Shown in pieces: positions 43,602 to 51,603 of a DNA stretch of 64,000 nucleotides. This DNA is from Actinomyces sp. Marseille-P3109 (GTDB lineage Bacteria; Actinomycetota; Actinomycetes; Actinomycetales; Actinomycetaceae): NCBI RefSeq assembly GCF_900323545.1, contig NZ_OOHN01000008.1, positions 79,940 to 143,939 on the forward strand, written 5' to 3'. The notes under the pieces are model-generated. The model was not told the DNA's origin and did not search any database. It saw nothing but the letters and a program-made list of their open reading frames with translations. Within the stretch, counting starts at the first letter, position 1; every line of letters starts with the position of its first letter. Both the position numbers and the translations under genes were made by a program.

Positions 43602-45029
43602 ATGAGCCTTCCTCTCCTCCAGAATTTCATCAACGGAAGATTTGTTCCAGCAGCGACCGATACCACGGTCGAGATCGTGGATCCCCGAACGGAACAAACC
43701 GTCGCACAGTGCCCGGTCTCAGGCCCCGCCGACGTCGATGCCGCCTACGACGCCGCCCTCAAGGCCTTCGAGAGCTGGCGACTGACAACGCCGGCGGAAC
43801 GCCAGACACTCCTGCTCCGGCTCGCCGACGCCCTGGAGGCCAATGCCGACCGCCTCGTCGAGGCCCAGCGCCGCAACACCGGTCAGCTCGCCGAGATGGT
43901 CCGATCGGAGGAAGTGCTGACAGGCGCCTCCCAGCTGCGGTTCTTCGCCGGAGCCGCCCGCGTCCAGTCGGGTGTCGCCTCGGGTGAGTACGCCGAGGGG
44001 CTGAACTCGCAGCTTCGCCGCGAGCCCATTGGCGTCGTCGGTCAGATCGTCCCGTGGAACTACCCCCTCATGATGCTCATCTGGAAGGTCGGGCCCGCTC
44101 TGGCCGCAGGCAACACGGTGGTGCTCAAGCCCAGCGTCAACACACCCGAGAGCGCCGTCGTCTTCGCCGAGATCGCCGGTGAGATCCTCCCGCCCGGGGT
44201 CTTCAACCTGGTGCTCGGCACCGGCGAGACCGGGCGCCTCCTGAGCTCTCACCCGGTGCCCGGGCTGGTCGCGCTCACGGGATCGGTGCGCGCAGGCGCG
44301 GATCTCGCCGAACAGGCGTCCCGCAACGTGACCCGCGTTCACCTGGAGCTCGGAGGCAAGGCCCCCGCCATCGTCTTCGCCGATGCCGACATCGAGGCGA
44401 CCGCCGAGGGCATCGCCGCCGCAGGGCTGTTCAACTCCGGGCAGGACTGCACCGCCGCCACCCGCGTCCTGGTCGAGTCCTCGGTCGCGAAAGAGTTCAC
44501 CGATGCACTGGTGCGTCACGCCGAGTCCCTGCGAACCGGTCCGATTCCCGAGGAGGAGGCGTTCTACGGCCCCCTGAACAATGCCCGCCACTTCGCCTCC
44601 GTGCAAAAGATCGTCGAGGAGCGGCCCGCGCACTCCAACCTGCTGACCGGTGGGCACCGCGTCGGCGAGACCGGGTACTACTACGCGCCCACCATCATCT
44701 CGGGGCTCAAGCAGGACGACGCACTCGTGCAGCAGGAGGTCTTCGGGCCGGTCCTCACCGTTCAGGAGTTCTCCTCCGACGACGAGGCCCTGGCCCTGGC
44801 CAACGGCGTGGACTACGCGCTGTCCTCGTCCATCTGGACGACCGATCATCAGCGCGTCCTGCGATTCAGCAGGGACCTGGACTTCGGCTGCGTCTGGGTG
44901 AACTGCCACATCCCTCTCGTCGCAGAGATGCCGCACGGCGGATTCAAACGGTCCGGGTACGGCAAGGACCTCTCTGTCTACGGCGTGGAGGACTACACGC
45001 GTATCAAACACGTCATGAGTGCCCTGTGA
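43602..45029 (+). CDS. Gamma-aminobutyraldehyde dehydrogenase (PatD/YdcW-like)
   Basis: NAD-dependent aldehyde dehydrogenase of 475 residues, the exact size of PatD. ALDH features: P-W-N-Y-P-L, the coenzyme loop L-T-G-S-V-R-A-G, base in L-E-L-G-G-K-A-P and nucleophile Cys in S-G-Q-D-C-T-A-A-T-R. The last two motifs are the form seen in aminobutyraldehyde dehydrogenases. It would convert 4-aminobutanal from putrescine into GABA, feeding GabT encoded on the other strand. ATG 43602 is taken from the family N-terminus; an upstream frame to 43428 is discarded. It starts a plus-strand run with a stress protein and a permease. Confidence 0.87.
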   Translation: MSLPLLQNFINGRFVPAATDTTVEIVDPRTEQTVAQCPVSGPADVDAAYDAALKAFESWRLTTPAERQTLLLRLADALEANADRLVEAQRRNTGQLAEMVRSEEVLTGASQLRFFAGAARVQSGVASGEYAEGLNSQLRREPIGVVGQIVPWNYPLMMLIWKVGPALAAGNTVVLKPSVNTPESAVVFAEIAGEILPPGVFNLVLGTGETGRLLSSHPVPGLVALTGSVRAGADLAEQASRNVTRVHLELGGKAPAIVFADADIEATAEGIAAAGLFNSGQDCTAATRVLVESSVAKEFTDALVRHAESLRTGPIPEEEAFYGPLNNARHFASVQKIVEERPAHSNLLTGGHRVGETGYYYAPTIISGLKQDDALVQQEVFGPVLTVQEFSSDDEALALANGVDYALSSSIWTTDHQRVLRFSRDLDFGCVWVNCHIPLVAEMPHGGFKRSGYGKDLSVYGVEDYTRIKHVMSAL

Positions 45030-45059
45030 CGCTCCGGAAGCGAACAGGAGGTCATTCCC

Positions 45060-45920
45060 ATGCGCATTCTGACGGCCTTCACCAATTCGCTCGGTGGTCG
45101 AGACTCCTATCACCTGGGTGTGTCTCTCGCTGAAGCATTCTCGTGCTCACTCGATCTCGTCACCGTCGTCAAGGGCGGCGATGGACGCTATCTGCTCGAC
45201 GTCACCGATCACGCGTTCCAGGATGTCGTCGCCACGCAGGTCGACGACTGGATGACGGAAATCATCGAGGAGCACCGGCCTCGTGTGCCGGTGAGCAAGT
45301 ACCTGCGGTACAGCCCCTCGTTCCCCGAGGGCATCATCGCCTCGGCCGAGGAGCTCGAAGCCGACCTGCTCGTGGCCGGCGGAGGCCGTCACGGGGTCAT
45401 GGGGAGGGTGTCTCTCGGTTCCGTGGGGCAGACACTGCTCAACTCCTCGACTGTTCCGGTCGCCCTGTCTCCGCGAGGCATGAGGCACGCCCCTCTTGAC
45501 GGGCTCTCGCGCATCACGGTCATGCTGGGGGAGTCCGGCAGGTGGAGGGGGCTGCTCAGTACGGCCAGGACCTTCGCCGACAGGGCTGGCGTCCCGTTGC
45601 GCCTCGTCACGGTGGCGGCCGGTGACTCGCAGGACACTACAGAGATCGAGGAGCGGACTGAAGCCCTGCTCGCCGAGGTGCGCCTGGATCTGAAGGGGCT
45701 GGACGACCAGCGTGTCCAGGTCGTCCACGCCCAGGGCATGAGTGCCGCCGTGCTGGCAATGGAGTGGAGCAGGAATGAGCTGGCCTTCCTGGGATCGGCG
45801 CGCCTGGCCCAGAGCGGGCGCCTGTTCCTGGGGCCGGATGCCAACAAGATCCTGCGTGTCCTGCCCGTGCCGCTCGTCGCCGTCCCGGCGGCCGCGGCCG
45901 ACGTCGGAGGTGGACCATGA
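45060..45920 (+). CDS. Universal stress protein, tandem UspA domains
   Basis: Cytoplasmic protein of 286 residues with two UspA folds. The first (about 1-138) has the G-G-G-R-H-G-V-M-G-R-V-S-L-G-S-V ATP-loop pattern and S-S-T-V-P-V-A-L; the second (about 150-275) keeps the fold but has a weak loop. It stands 30 bp after patD and overlaps the permease as ATGA. Fused or neighbouring Usp domains are known regulators of transporters and amino acid catabolism in actinobacteria, so coupling of permease activity to energy state is a reasonable inference. The biochemical role is unknown. Confidence 0.88.
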   Translation: MRILTAFTNSLGGRDSYHLGVSLAEAFSCSLDLVTVVKGGDGRYLLDVTDHAFQDVVATQVDDWMTEIIEEHRPRVPVSKYLRYSPSFPEGIIASAEELEADLLVAGGGRHGVMGRVSLGSVGQTLLNSSTVPVALSPRGMRHAPLDGLSRITVMLGESGRWRGLLSTARTFADRAGVPLRLVTVAAGDSQDTTEIEERTEALLAEVRLDLKGLDDQRVQVVHAQGMSAAVLAMEWSRNELAFLGSARLAQSGRLFLGPDANKILRVLPVPLVAVPAAAADVGGGP

Positions 45921-47455
45921 GCACGAAGACCACTGACACCGGGAGTGGGCTGTCGCGGAAGGGACTGGCCGAGGGCTCCGTCGGTCTGCTCGGCGCCATC
46001 GTCATCGGCGTGTCCTGCATAGCGCCCCCGTACACCCTCACCGGCGCACTGGGGCCGACCGTCTCAGAGGTCGGCAAGCAGGTTCCGGCGATCTTCCTCG
46101 TCGGATTCATCCCGATGCTCCTGGTCGCCTTCGGGTACCGAGAGCTCAATGCGGCGATGCCCGACTCGGGCACCTCCTTCACCTGGAGCACCCGCGCCTT
46201 CGGTCCGTGGGTCGGGTGGATGAACGGTTGGGGGCTGGTTGTGGCGACCGTCGTCGTCCTATCGAACCTCGCGGCCATCGCCGTCGACTTCTTCTACCTG
46301 CTGATCGCGCAGGTGGTCCGCAGACCCGCCATTGCGGAGCTCACCGACAACGTGTGGATCAATACCCTCACCTGTCTGGTCTTCATCACGTTGGCGACCT
46401 GGATCGCGTACCGCGACATGCAGACCACCCAGAAGCTCCAGTACTGGTTGGTGGGGTTTCAGCTGACGGTGTTCCTCGGCTTCGGTGCGGTGGCCATCTT
46501 CCGGTACTTCACCGGGACCGCCGTCAATCCGACGCCTTTCAGGTTCGAGTGGCTCAATCCGTTCGCCGTCGACTCGCTGCGAACCTTTGTGGCGGGCGTT
46601 TCCCTGTCCCTGTTCATCTACTGGGGCTGGGACGTGTCTCTGACGGTCAACGAGGAGACGGACGACGCCGGCTCCACCCCCGGGCGTGCTGCCGTGCTCA
46701 CCGTCATGACCATTGTCTCGGTGTACATGTTCGTCACGATCGGATCAATGATGTTCGCCGGTCTGGGCAAGGACGGGATAGGACTGGGCAACCCCGAGAT
46801 CCAGGACAACGTCTTCTTCGCCTTGGCCAGGCCGGTCCTGGGGCCGTTCGCGATCCTCATGTCAATGGCGGTGCTGATCTCGTCGGCCGCCTCTTTGCAG
46901 TCCACCTTCGTCTCTCCCGCCCGCACCTTGCTGTCGATGGGATACTACGGAGCAATGCCGGAGAAGCTCGGCCAGATCTCTCCGCGCTTCCTCACCCCCG
47001 GTCGTGCCACAGTCGTCTCGGCGATCGCCGCCTCGACGTTCTACACGCTGCTGCGCTTCGTGTCCACGACCGTCCTGTGGGACACGGTCCAGACCCTGGG
47101 GGCCATGATCGCCTTCTACTACGGGCTCACCGCCTTCGCCGCGGTGTGGTACTTCCGAAGGCAATGGTTCCGCTCGGTGAGGTCCTTCTTCTTCACGCTG
47201 GTGTCGCCGGGGCTGGGAGGCCTCACCCTCTTCTCGCTGCTCGGCTTGACCCTGAAGGACTCCCTCGACCCGAGTTATGGATCGGGCTCACAGGTCTTCG
47301 GCGTCGGTCTCGTCTTCGTCCTCACCCTCGCCCTCATTCTCCTGGGTGTGGTACTGATGCTTGTGCAGTACGTCCGAGCACCGGCTTTCTTCCGCGGGGA
47401 GGTGATCGCACGATCCGACGCTGTCGCCGATGAGACGAAGACGGCGACTGACTGA
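45917..47455 (+). CDS. APC family amino acid permease
   Basis: Integral membrane transporter of 512 residues with about twelve helices. The N-terminus has the APC signature G-A-I-V-I-G-V-S-C-I-A-P-P-Y-T-L-T-G-A-L, then G-F-I-P-M-L-L-V-A-F-G-Y and A-M-P-D-S-G-T-S-F-T-W. Overlap with the stress protein gene (ATGA) indicates co-translation. The substrate is not predictable from sequence alone; putrescine, GABA or a related amino compound is suggested by the adjoining enzymes. The gene is followed by a 215-bp gap and then the class III aminotransferase. Confidence 0.92.
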   Translation: MSTKTTDTGSGLSRKGLAEGSVGLLGAIVIGVSCIAPPYTLTGALGPTVSEVGKQVPAIFLVGFIPMLLVAFGYRELNAAMPDSGTSFTWSTRAFGPWVGWMNGWGLVVATVVVLSNLAAIAVDFFYLLIAQVVRRPAIAELTDNVWINTLTCLVFITLATWIAYRDMQTTQKLQYWLVGFQLTVFLGFGAVAIFRYFTGTAVNPTPFRFEWLNPFAVDSLRTFVAGVSLSLFIYWGWDVSLTVNEETDDAGSTPGRAAVLTVMTIVSVYMFVTIGSMMFAGLGKDGIGLGNPEIQDNVFFALARPVLGPFAILMSMAVLISSAASLQSTFVSPARTLLSMGYYGAMPEKLGQISPRFLTPGRATVVSAIAASTFYTLLRFVSTTVLWDTVQTLGAMIAFYYGLTAFAAVWYFRRQWFRSVRSFFFTLVSPGLGGLTLFSLLGLTLKDSLDPSYGSGSQVFGVGLVFVLTLALILLGVVLMLVQYVRAPAFFRGEVIARSDAVADETKTATD

Positions 47456-47670
47456 CGGTGGCGCAGCTGCTGCGCTCAGTGTGGCTTCACGAGGGCCGGT
47501 GAACCGGAGTGAACATGCACCACCCATGAAGACAGCTCCCTCCGCGCCAGGCCGGTGGAAGGAGCTACGAGGAATCACATTGCAATCGCATCGACGAATA
47601 CTCCGATCGATGCACCGGTAATCAAGTACATGACCTGTGGACGCCAGGCCGGACCACGAAGGAGCGAGCA

Positions 47671-49041
47671 ATGAGCATCAATATGGAACGAGTCGCTGAG
47701 CTGATGGAGATCGAGTCGAAGCGCCTCAATGAACGGACCAAGGGATCCGGCGATATGTACAGTCGCGCGAGACACAGTCTTTCCGGCGGCGTCGCCTCCT
47801 CGTACCAGCTGCGCGAGCCCTGGCCCATTTACCTCGAGCGCGGGCAGGGGCCGAAGGTCTGGGACGTCGACGGCAACGAGATGTGGGACTTCCACAACGG
47901 CTTCGGATCGATGCTTCAGGGGCATGCCCACCCGGTGATCGGTGAGGCCATTCAGGAGCGGTACAGCAAGGGCACCCACTTCGCCGCGCCGACTGAGGAC
48001 GCCCTGGTGGTAGCGGAGAACCTCTCGAACAGGTGGGGCCTGCCGAAGTGGCGCTACACGAACTCGGGCTCGGAGTCCACGATGGACGCCATCCGCATCG
48101 CACGCGCCTATACCGGTCGCGACACGGTCATGAAGATCTTCGGCTCCTACCACGGGCACCACGACACCGTCATGGTCTCGATCGGCGTCGAGTACGACAA
48201 GATCGGCGACCGCGACAACCTGGCCTCCCTGCCCTATGGAGGCGGCATCCCCGACGCCACCGTCCGGATGACGGTGCCGGTGCCCTTCAACGACGCCGAG
48301 GCCATGGAACGCCGCATCATCCGGCTGACCGATGAGGGTCGTAAACCCGCCTGCGTCATCATGGAGCCGGCCATGATGAACCTGGGGGTCGTGCTGCCGG
48401 AACCGGGCTACCTGGAGCAGGTTCGCGAGATCACCCGGCGACACGGCATCGTGCTGATCTTCGATGAGGTCAAGACCGGCCTGTGCATCGGACCGGGCGG
48501 CGCCACCAAGCGCTTCGGAGTGACTCCTGACATGGTGACCATGGCCAAGGCCCTCGGCGGCGGTCTGCCCTCGGGCGCCATCGGCGGCACCGAGGAAGTC
48601 ATGTCCGTGGTGGAGGACCACACTGTCTTCCAGGTGGGCACCTACAACGGCAACCCCCTGGCGATGGCCGCCGTACGGGCCAACCTCGAGAAGGTCCTCA
48701 CCCCGGAGGCCTACGCCCACCTCGACCACCTCAACGAGCGCATTCTGGCCGGCTGCACGGAGGTCATCGAGCGCTACGACCTTCCGGGCTACGCGGTGGG
48801 CGTGGGCGGCAAGGGCTGCGTCACCTTCTCTCCCAAGAAGGTCGTCGACTACGAGTCCTTCAAGGAGCACCAGAACGCGGAGCTGTCCGAGCTCGCCTGG
48901 TTGTTCAACATGAACCGGGGGATCTTCATGACTCCGGGCCGCGAGGAGGAGTGGACGCTGTCAGTGACCCACACGGATGAAGCGATCGACGCCTACGTCA
49001 GCTGCTTCGAGGAGCTTGCCGAGGCGATCACCGCCGGGTGA
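47671..49041 (+). CDS. Class III aminotransferase, GSA-aminomutase-like
   Basis: PLP enzyme of 456 residues. Family parts: W-D-V-D-G-N-E-M-W-D-F, N-S-G-S-E-S-T-M-D-A-I-R-I-A-R, Y-H-G-H-H-D, F-D-E-V-K-T-G and the PLP lysine in M-A-K-A-L-G-G-G-L-P-S-G. The strongest likeness is to the glutamate-1-semialdehyde aminomutase group rather than to GabT or PatA, so the substrate is open; it may deaminate the compound imported by the APC permease. GAAGGAGCGAGCA precedes the ATG. A 22-bp perfect hairpin after the stop ends the transcript. Confidence 0.88.
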   Translation: MSINMERVAELMEIESKRLNERTKGSGDMYSRARHSLSGGVASSYQLREPWPIYLERGQGPKVWDVDGNEMWDFHNGFGSMLQGHAHPVIGEAIQERYSKGTHFAAPTEDALVVAENLSNRWGLPKWRYTNSGSESTMDAIRIARAYTGRDTVMKIFGSYHGHHDTVMVSIGVEYDKIGDRDNLASLPYGGGIPDATVRMTVPVPFNDAEAMERRIIRLTDEGRKPACVIMEPAMMNLGVVLPEPGYLEQVREITRRHGIVLIFDEVKTGLCIGPGGATKRFGVTPDMVTMAKALGGGLPSGAIGGTEEVMSVVEDHTVFQVGTYNGNPLAMAAVRANLEKVLTPEAYAHLDHLNERILAGCTEVIERYDLPGYAVGVGGKGCVTFSPKKVVDYESFKEHQNAELSELAWLFNMNRGIFMTPGREEEWTLSVTHTDEAIDAYVSCFEELAEAITAG

Positions 49042-49053
49042 CGTAAGTTCTCA

Positions 49054-49102
49054 CCGATCTCGTGGGGGCCGCCGGGGACTCCGGCGGCCCCCACGAGATC
49101 GG
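49054..49102. terminator. 22-bp perfect hairpin, bidirectional terminator
   Basis: Stem CCGATCTCGTGGGGGCCGCC + GG paired without mismatch to 49081-49102, loop of 5 nt (GGACT). No T-tract. It lies between convergent genes. Confidence 0.8.
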
Positions 49103-49194
49103 AGCGGCGGGCGTGCGCCTCTCAGGGCCGGGGGAGTGACCGGCTCCGAGCCGCTGCTCCTGGTCCCATGAGCATGCCCTTCTCGCAGCGTCGC

Positions 49195-49701
49195 TCAGCG
49201 GCGCTTCCAGGAGCGGATCTTCGTGCGGAAGGAGGTGAAGGGCGCCACCGTGTTGATGTGGATCCACCTGGCCACCGGCCAGGCCGACGGCGTCGAGGAG
49301 GCCCACGCCCGCTGTCCGGAGGTGAAGAGCTCGTCCTGACTCAGCGATGCCACGAGGGCGACGACGTCGTCGACCCGCTGCCGACAAGCCTCCTGGAGCC
49401 GAAGCAGTGAGGCGTCCCGCCACTGCTCGTAGAAGGAGATGTGGAGACCGCCGAGCCGGTTCCACCGGTGGCCCGGTGCGGGCGTGACCACCTCCCGTCC
49501 GGCCCGTTCGTCTCGTTCCCAGCCCAGCAGCAGGTCCATCCACCCCAGCTGGTAGGCGATCATCTGCGTGGGCGTGCGGTCCACACCGTCCTTGAGCGTG
49601 TGGAGCCCGGAGGCGGGGACGTCGTCGAACTCGGCAATGAACAACTCGGCGCGCTTGCGGATCTCGGCGATGAGCTCCTCGCCGGAGGTGTAGTGCTTCA
49701 T
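49195..49701 (-). CDS. ClbS/DfsB family four-helix bundle protein
   Basis: Protein of 168 residues of the ClbS/DfsB (DUF1706) family, which has a DinB-like helix bundle. N-terminus M-K-H-Y-T-S-G-E-E-L-I-A-E-I, then M-I-A-Y-Q-L-G-W-M-D-L-L-L-G-W-E and the C-terminal H-I-N-T-V-A-P-F-T-S-F-R-T-K-I-R-S-W-K, all features of the family. ClbS itself protects colibactin producers from their own toxin, but most members have unknown roles, and nothing here suggests colibactin. AAAAGGGGACCGTC precedes the ATG; a longer frame to 49815 lacks support. Single gene. Confidence 0.88.
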   Translation of the reverse strand: MKHYTSGEELIAEIRKRAELFIAEFDDVPASGLHTLKDGVDRTPTQMIAYQLGWMDLLLGWERDERAGREVVTPAPGHRWNRLGGLHISFYEQWRDASLLRLQEACRQRVDDVVALVASLSQDELFTSGQRAWASSTPSAWPVARWIHINTVAPFTSFRTKIRSWKRR

Positions 49702-49844
49702 GACGGTCCCCTTTTCCAACGGCTCCCCATCGACCCGCCGGCGGTTGCCCCAGGCTCGCGGGTCGCAGAGTAGACCCCGCGTTCGTGCTCTCCACCCTAC
49801 GAACCCGATGGCCATCCCGCGATCTCACGGCGGCCCAGCCGTGC

Positions 49845-51416
49845 CTAGTCCTGCGAGGTGACTCCGACGTCGGCCATCTTGCGCTCCGTCCAGGGGGCGA
49901 CGACGAACAGGACGATCGCCACGGCGACCGTCACCACGCCCAGGCCGTAGTAGTAGGTCGAGTTCGCGACGTTCTTCGTCTGGGCGATGATGAAGCCGGC
50001 GAGCCCCTGACCGGTGGCAGTCGTCAGCAGCCACAGGCTCATCGTCTGGGAGGCGAAGCTCTTGGGTGCCAGCGCCGACGTCGTCGCCAGGCCCACCGGG
50101 GACAGGAAGAGCTCGGCGACGGTCTGGATGATGAACACCACGGCCAGGAACCACCACGGGGCCAGCCTGTCGCCGCCGGTCCAGATCTGGAACCCGTAGC
50201 CCAGGATGAAGGCGGAGGCTCCGATGATGAGCACCGAGATCGCGAACTTCATGATGGTCGAGGGGAACCTGCCGGCCCGCCGGGTGAAGAGCCAGCCGAT
50301 GAACGGTGCCAGGATGACGATCGTGGCCGGGTTGATGGACTGGTAGGTCTCCGGGTTGATGACCCAGCCGACCAGCGGCATGTGGCCGTCAGTGTTGTCC
50401 TTGGCGAAGGTGGCCATCTTGCCGGCGGCCTGCTCGGAGATCATGAAGAACAGGACCGCGCCGATCCACAGGGGGATGTAGGCGCGCAGGTGGGTGCGCT
50501 CGCGGGCGGTCACCTTGGGGGAGCGGAACATGAGTGCGAAGTACCCCAGGGCGGCGCCTGCCGGGATGATGAGCATCGCGGTGGAGATGGCGTCGAGCAG
50601 GCTGCCGGTGAGGAGAGTCAGGATCGTCACCAGCGCGGCTGCGCCCGCCACGGTGACCGCCGACACGAGAAGAAGCCGCTGCCGCTCCTCGGAGCGGACG
50701 GGGTTGGGAACGGTGAAGGCGAAGGCGGAGAGCTTGTGACGCCCGTAGACGAAGGCCACCAGGGCGAAGGCCATGCCGACGGCGGCCGAGGAGAACCCGG
50801 CGTGGTAGCCGTAGTGCTCGCGCAGCCAGCCGGTCACCAGGGGAGAGGCCAGCGACCCGACGTTGACCGACATGTAGAACAGCTGGAAGCCGGCATCGCG
50901 CCGTGGATCATCGTCGTCGTAGAGGCCCCCGACGATCGTGGACAGGTTCGGCTTGATGAAGCCGGTGCCCACGGCCACCAGCACGATACCGAGCCAGGAG
51001 GTGGCCACCACGGGGATGGACAGGCAGATGTGCCCGGCCATGATGACCATCCCGCCGTAGAGGGTGGACAGCCACGGCCCGATGACCCGGTCGGCGAAGA
51101 TCCCTCCGGGGATGGCCAGCAGGTAGACGGCCGCGCTGTAGGAGGCCAGGATGACCTGGCCGGAGTTGGCGCTCAGGCCCAGGCCGCCATTCGCCGCGGT
51201 GTCGGTGATGAAGTAGAGCAGGATGGCGCGCATGCCGTAGTAGGAGAAGCGCTCCCACATCTCCACGTTGAGCATCCACGGCAGGCCCCGAGGGTGACCG
51301 AACAGTCCGCGGTCGTCCTTCGACGGCGTTATGCGCAGGGTGGTGGGCCGCCATCGGCTGGTGATCATCCGGCCGCTTCTGAGGTCGTCCTCGACGGGAG
51401 TCGGGGTCGTTGACAT
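49845..51416 (-). CDS. Proton-dependent peptide transporter (POT/PTR2), copy 1
   Basis: Permease of 523 residues with about twelve to fourteen helices that imports di- and tripeptides with protons. The E-x-x-E-R motif appears in V-E-M-W-E-R-F-S-Y-Y-G-M-R-A-I-L, and the PTR signature in G-T-G-F-I-K-P-N-L-S-T-I-V-G and F-Y-M-S-V-N-V-G-S. GGGAGAGTCTC precedes the ATG. A second, closely related copy lies 187 bp upstream on the same strand. A symmetric palindrome and a small hairpin stand between them. Confidence 0.94.
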   Translation of the reverse strand: MSTTPTPVEDDLRSGRMITSRWRPTTLRITPSKDDRGLFGHPRGLPWMLNVEMWERFSYYGMRAILLYFITDTAANGGLGLSANSGQVILASYSAAVYLLAIPGGIFADRVIGPWLSTLYGGMVIMAGHICLSIPVVATSWLGIVLVAVGTGFIKPNLSTIVGGLYDDDDPRRDAGFQLFYMSVNVGSLASPLVTGWLREHYGYHAGFSSAAVGMAFALVAFVYGRHKLSAFAFTVPNPVRSEERQRLLLVSAVTVAGAAALVTILTLLTGSLLDAISTAMLIIPAGAALGYFALMFRSPKVTARERTHLRAYIPLWIGAVLFFMISEQAAGKMATFAKDNTDGHMPLVGWVINPETYQSINPATIVILAPFIGWLFTRRAGRFPSTIMKFAISVLIIGASAFILGYGFQIWTGGDRLAPWWFLAVVFIIQTVAELFLSPVGLATTSALAPKSFASQTMSLWLLTTATGQGLAGFIIAQTKNVANSTYYYGLGVVTVAVAIVLFVVAPWTERKMADVGVTSQD

Positions 51417-51452
51417 GAGACTCTCCCTTCCTGTGGCGGGGTGAGGTATGCG

Positions 51453-51473
51453 ACCGGACTGTCAGTGTCCGGT
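51453..51473 (-). terminator. Small hairpin between the two POT genes
   Basis: ACCGGAC/GTCCGGT stem of 7 bp with a 7-nt loop, 37 nt before the start of POT copy 1. It may end the upstream POT transcript. Confidence 0.4.
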
Positions 51474-51502
51474 ACGAGCCACAGGTACCCGTGCACCTTA
51501 CT

Positions 51503-51518
51503 CCGACCGCGCGGTCGG
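51503..51518. promoter_or_regulatory. 16-bp palindrome, TetR-operator-like
   Basis: CCGACCGCGCGGTCGG is fully symmetric and resembles the ACCGACCG-type operators of many TetR regulators. It stands 87 nt before the POT copy 1 start. No TetR gene lies in the window. Confidence 0.4.
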
Positions 51519-51603
51519 TTGGGGAGGAATGCGAGGAGAGGCAGACAGGTGATTCCCGCCGAGGCGGGCTGGGGCTACTCGGCGAGAGCTGGTCAGCCGC
51601 GGC

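Noticed and set aside
47456..47670. Short frame between the permease and the aminotransferase
   Set aside because: Arg-rich chance frame reading into the ribosome-binding site of the aminotransferase gene.
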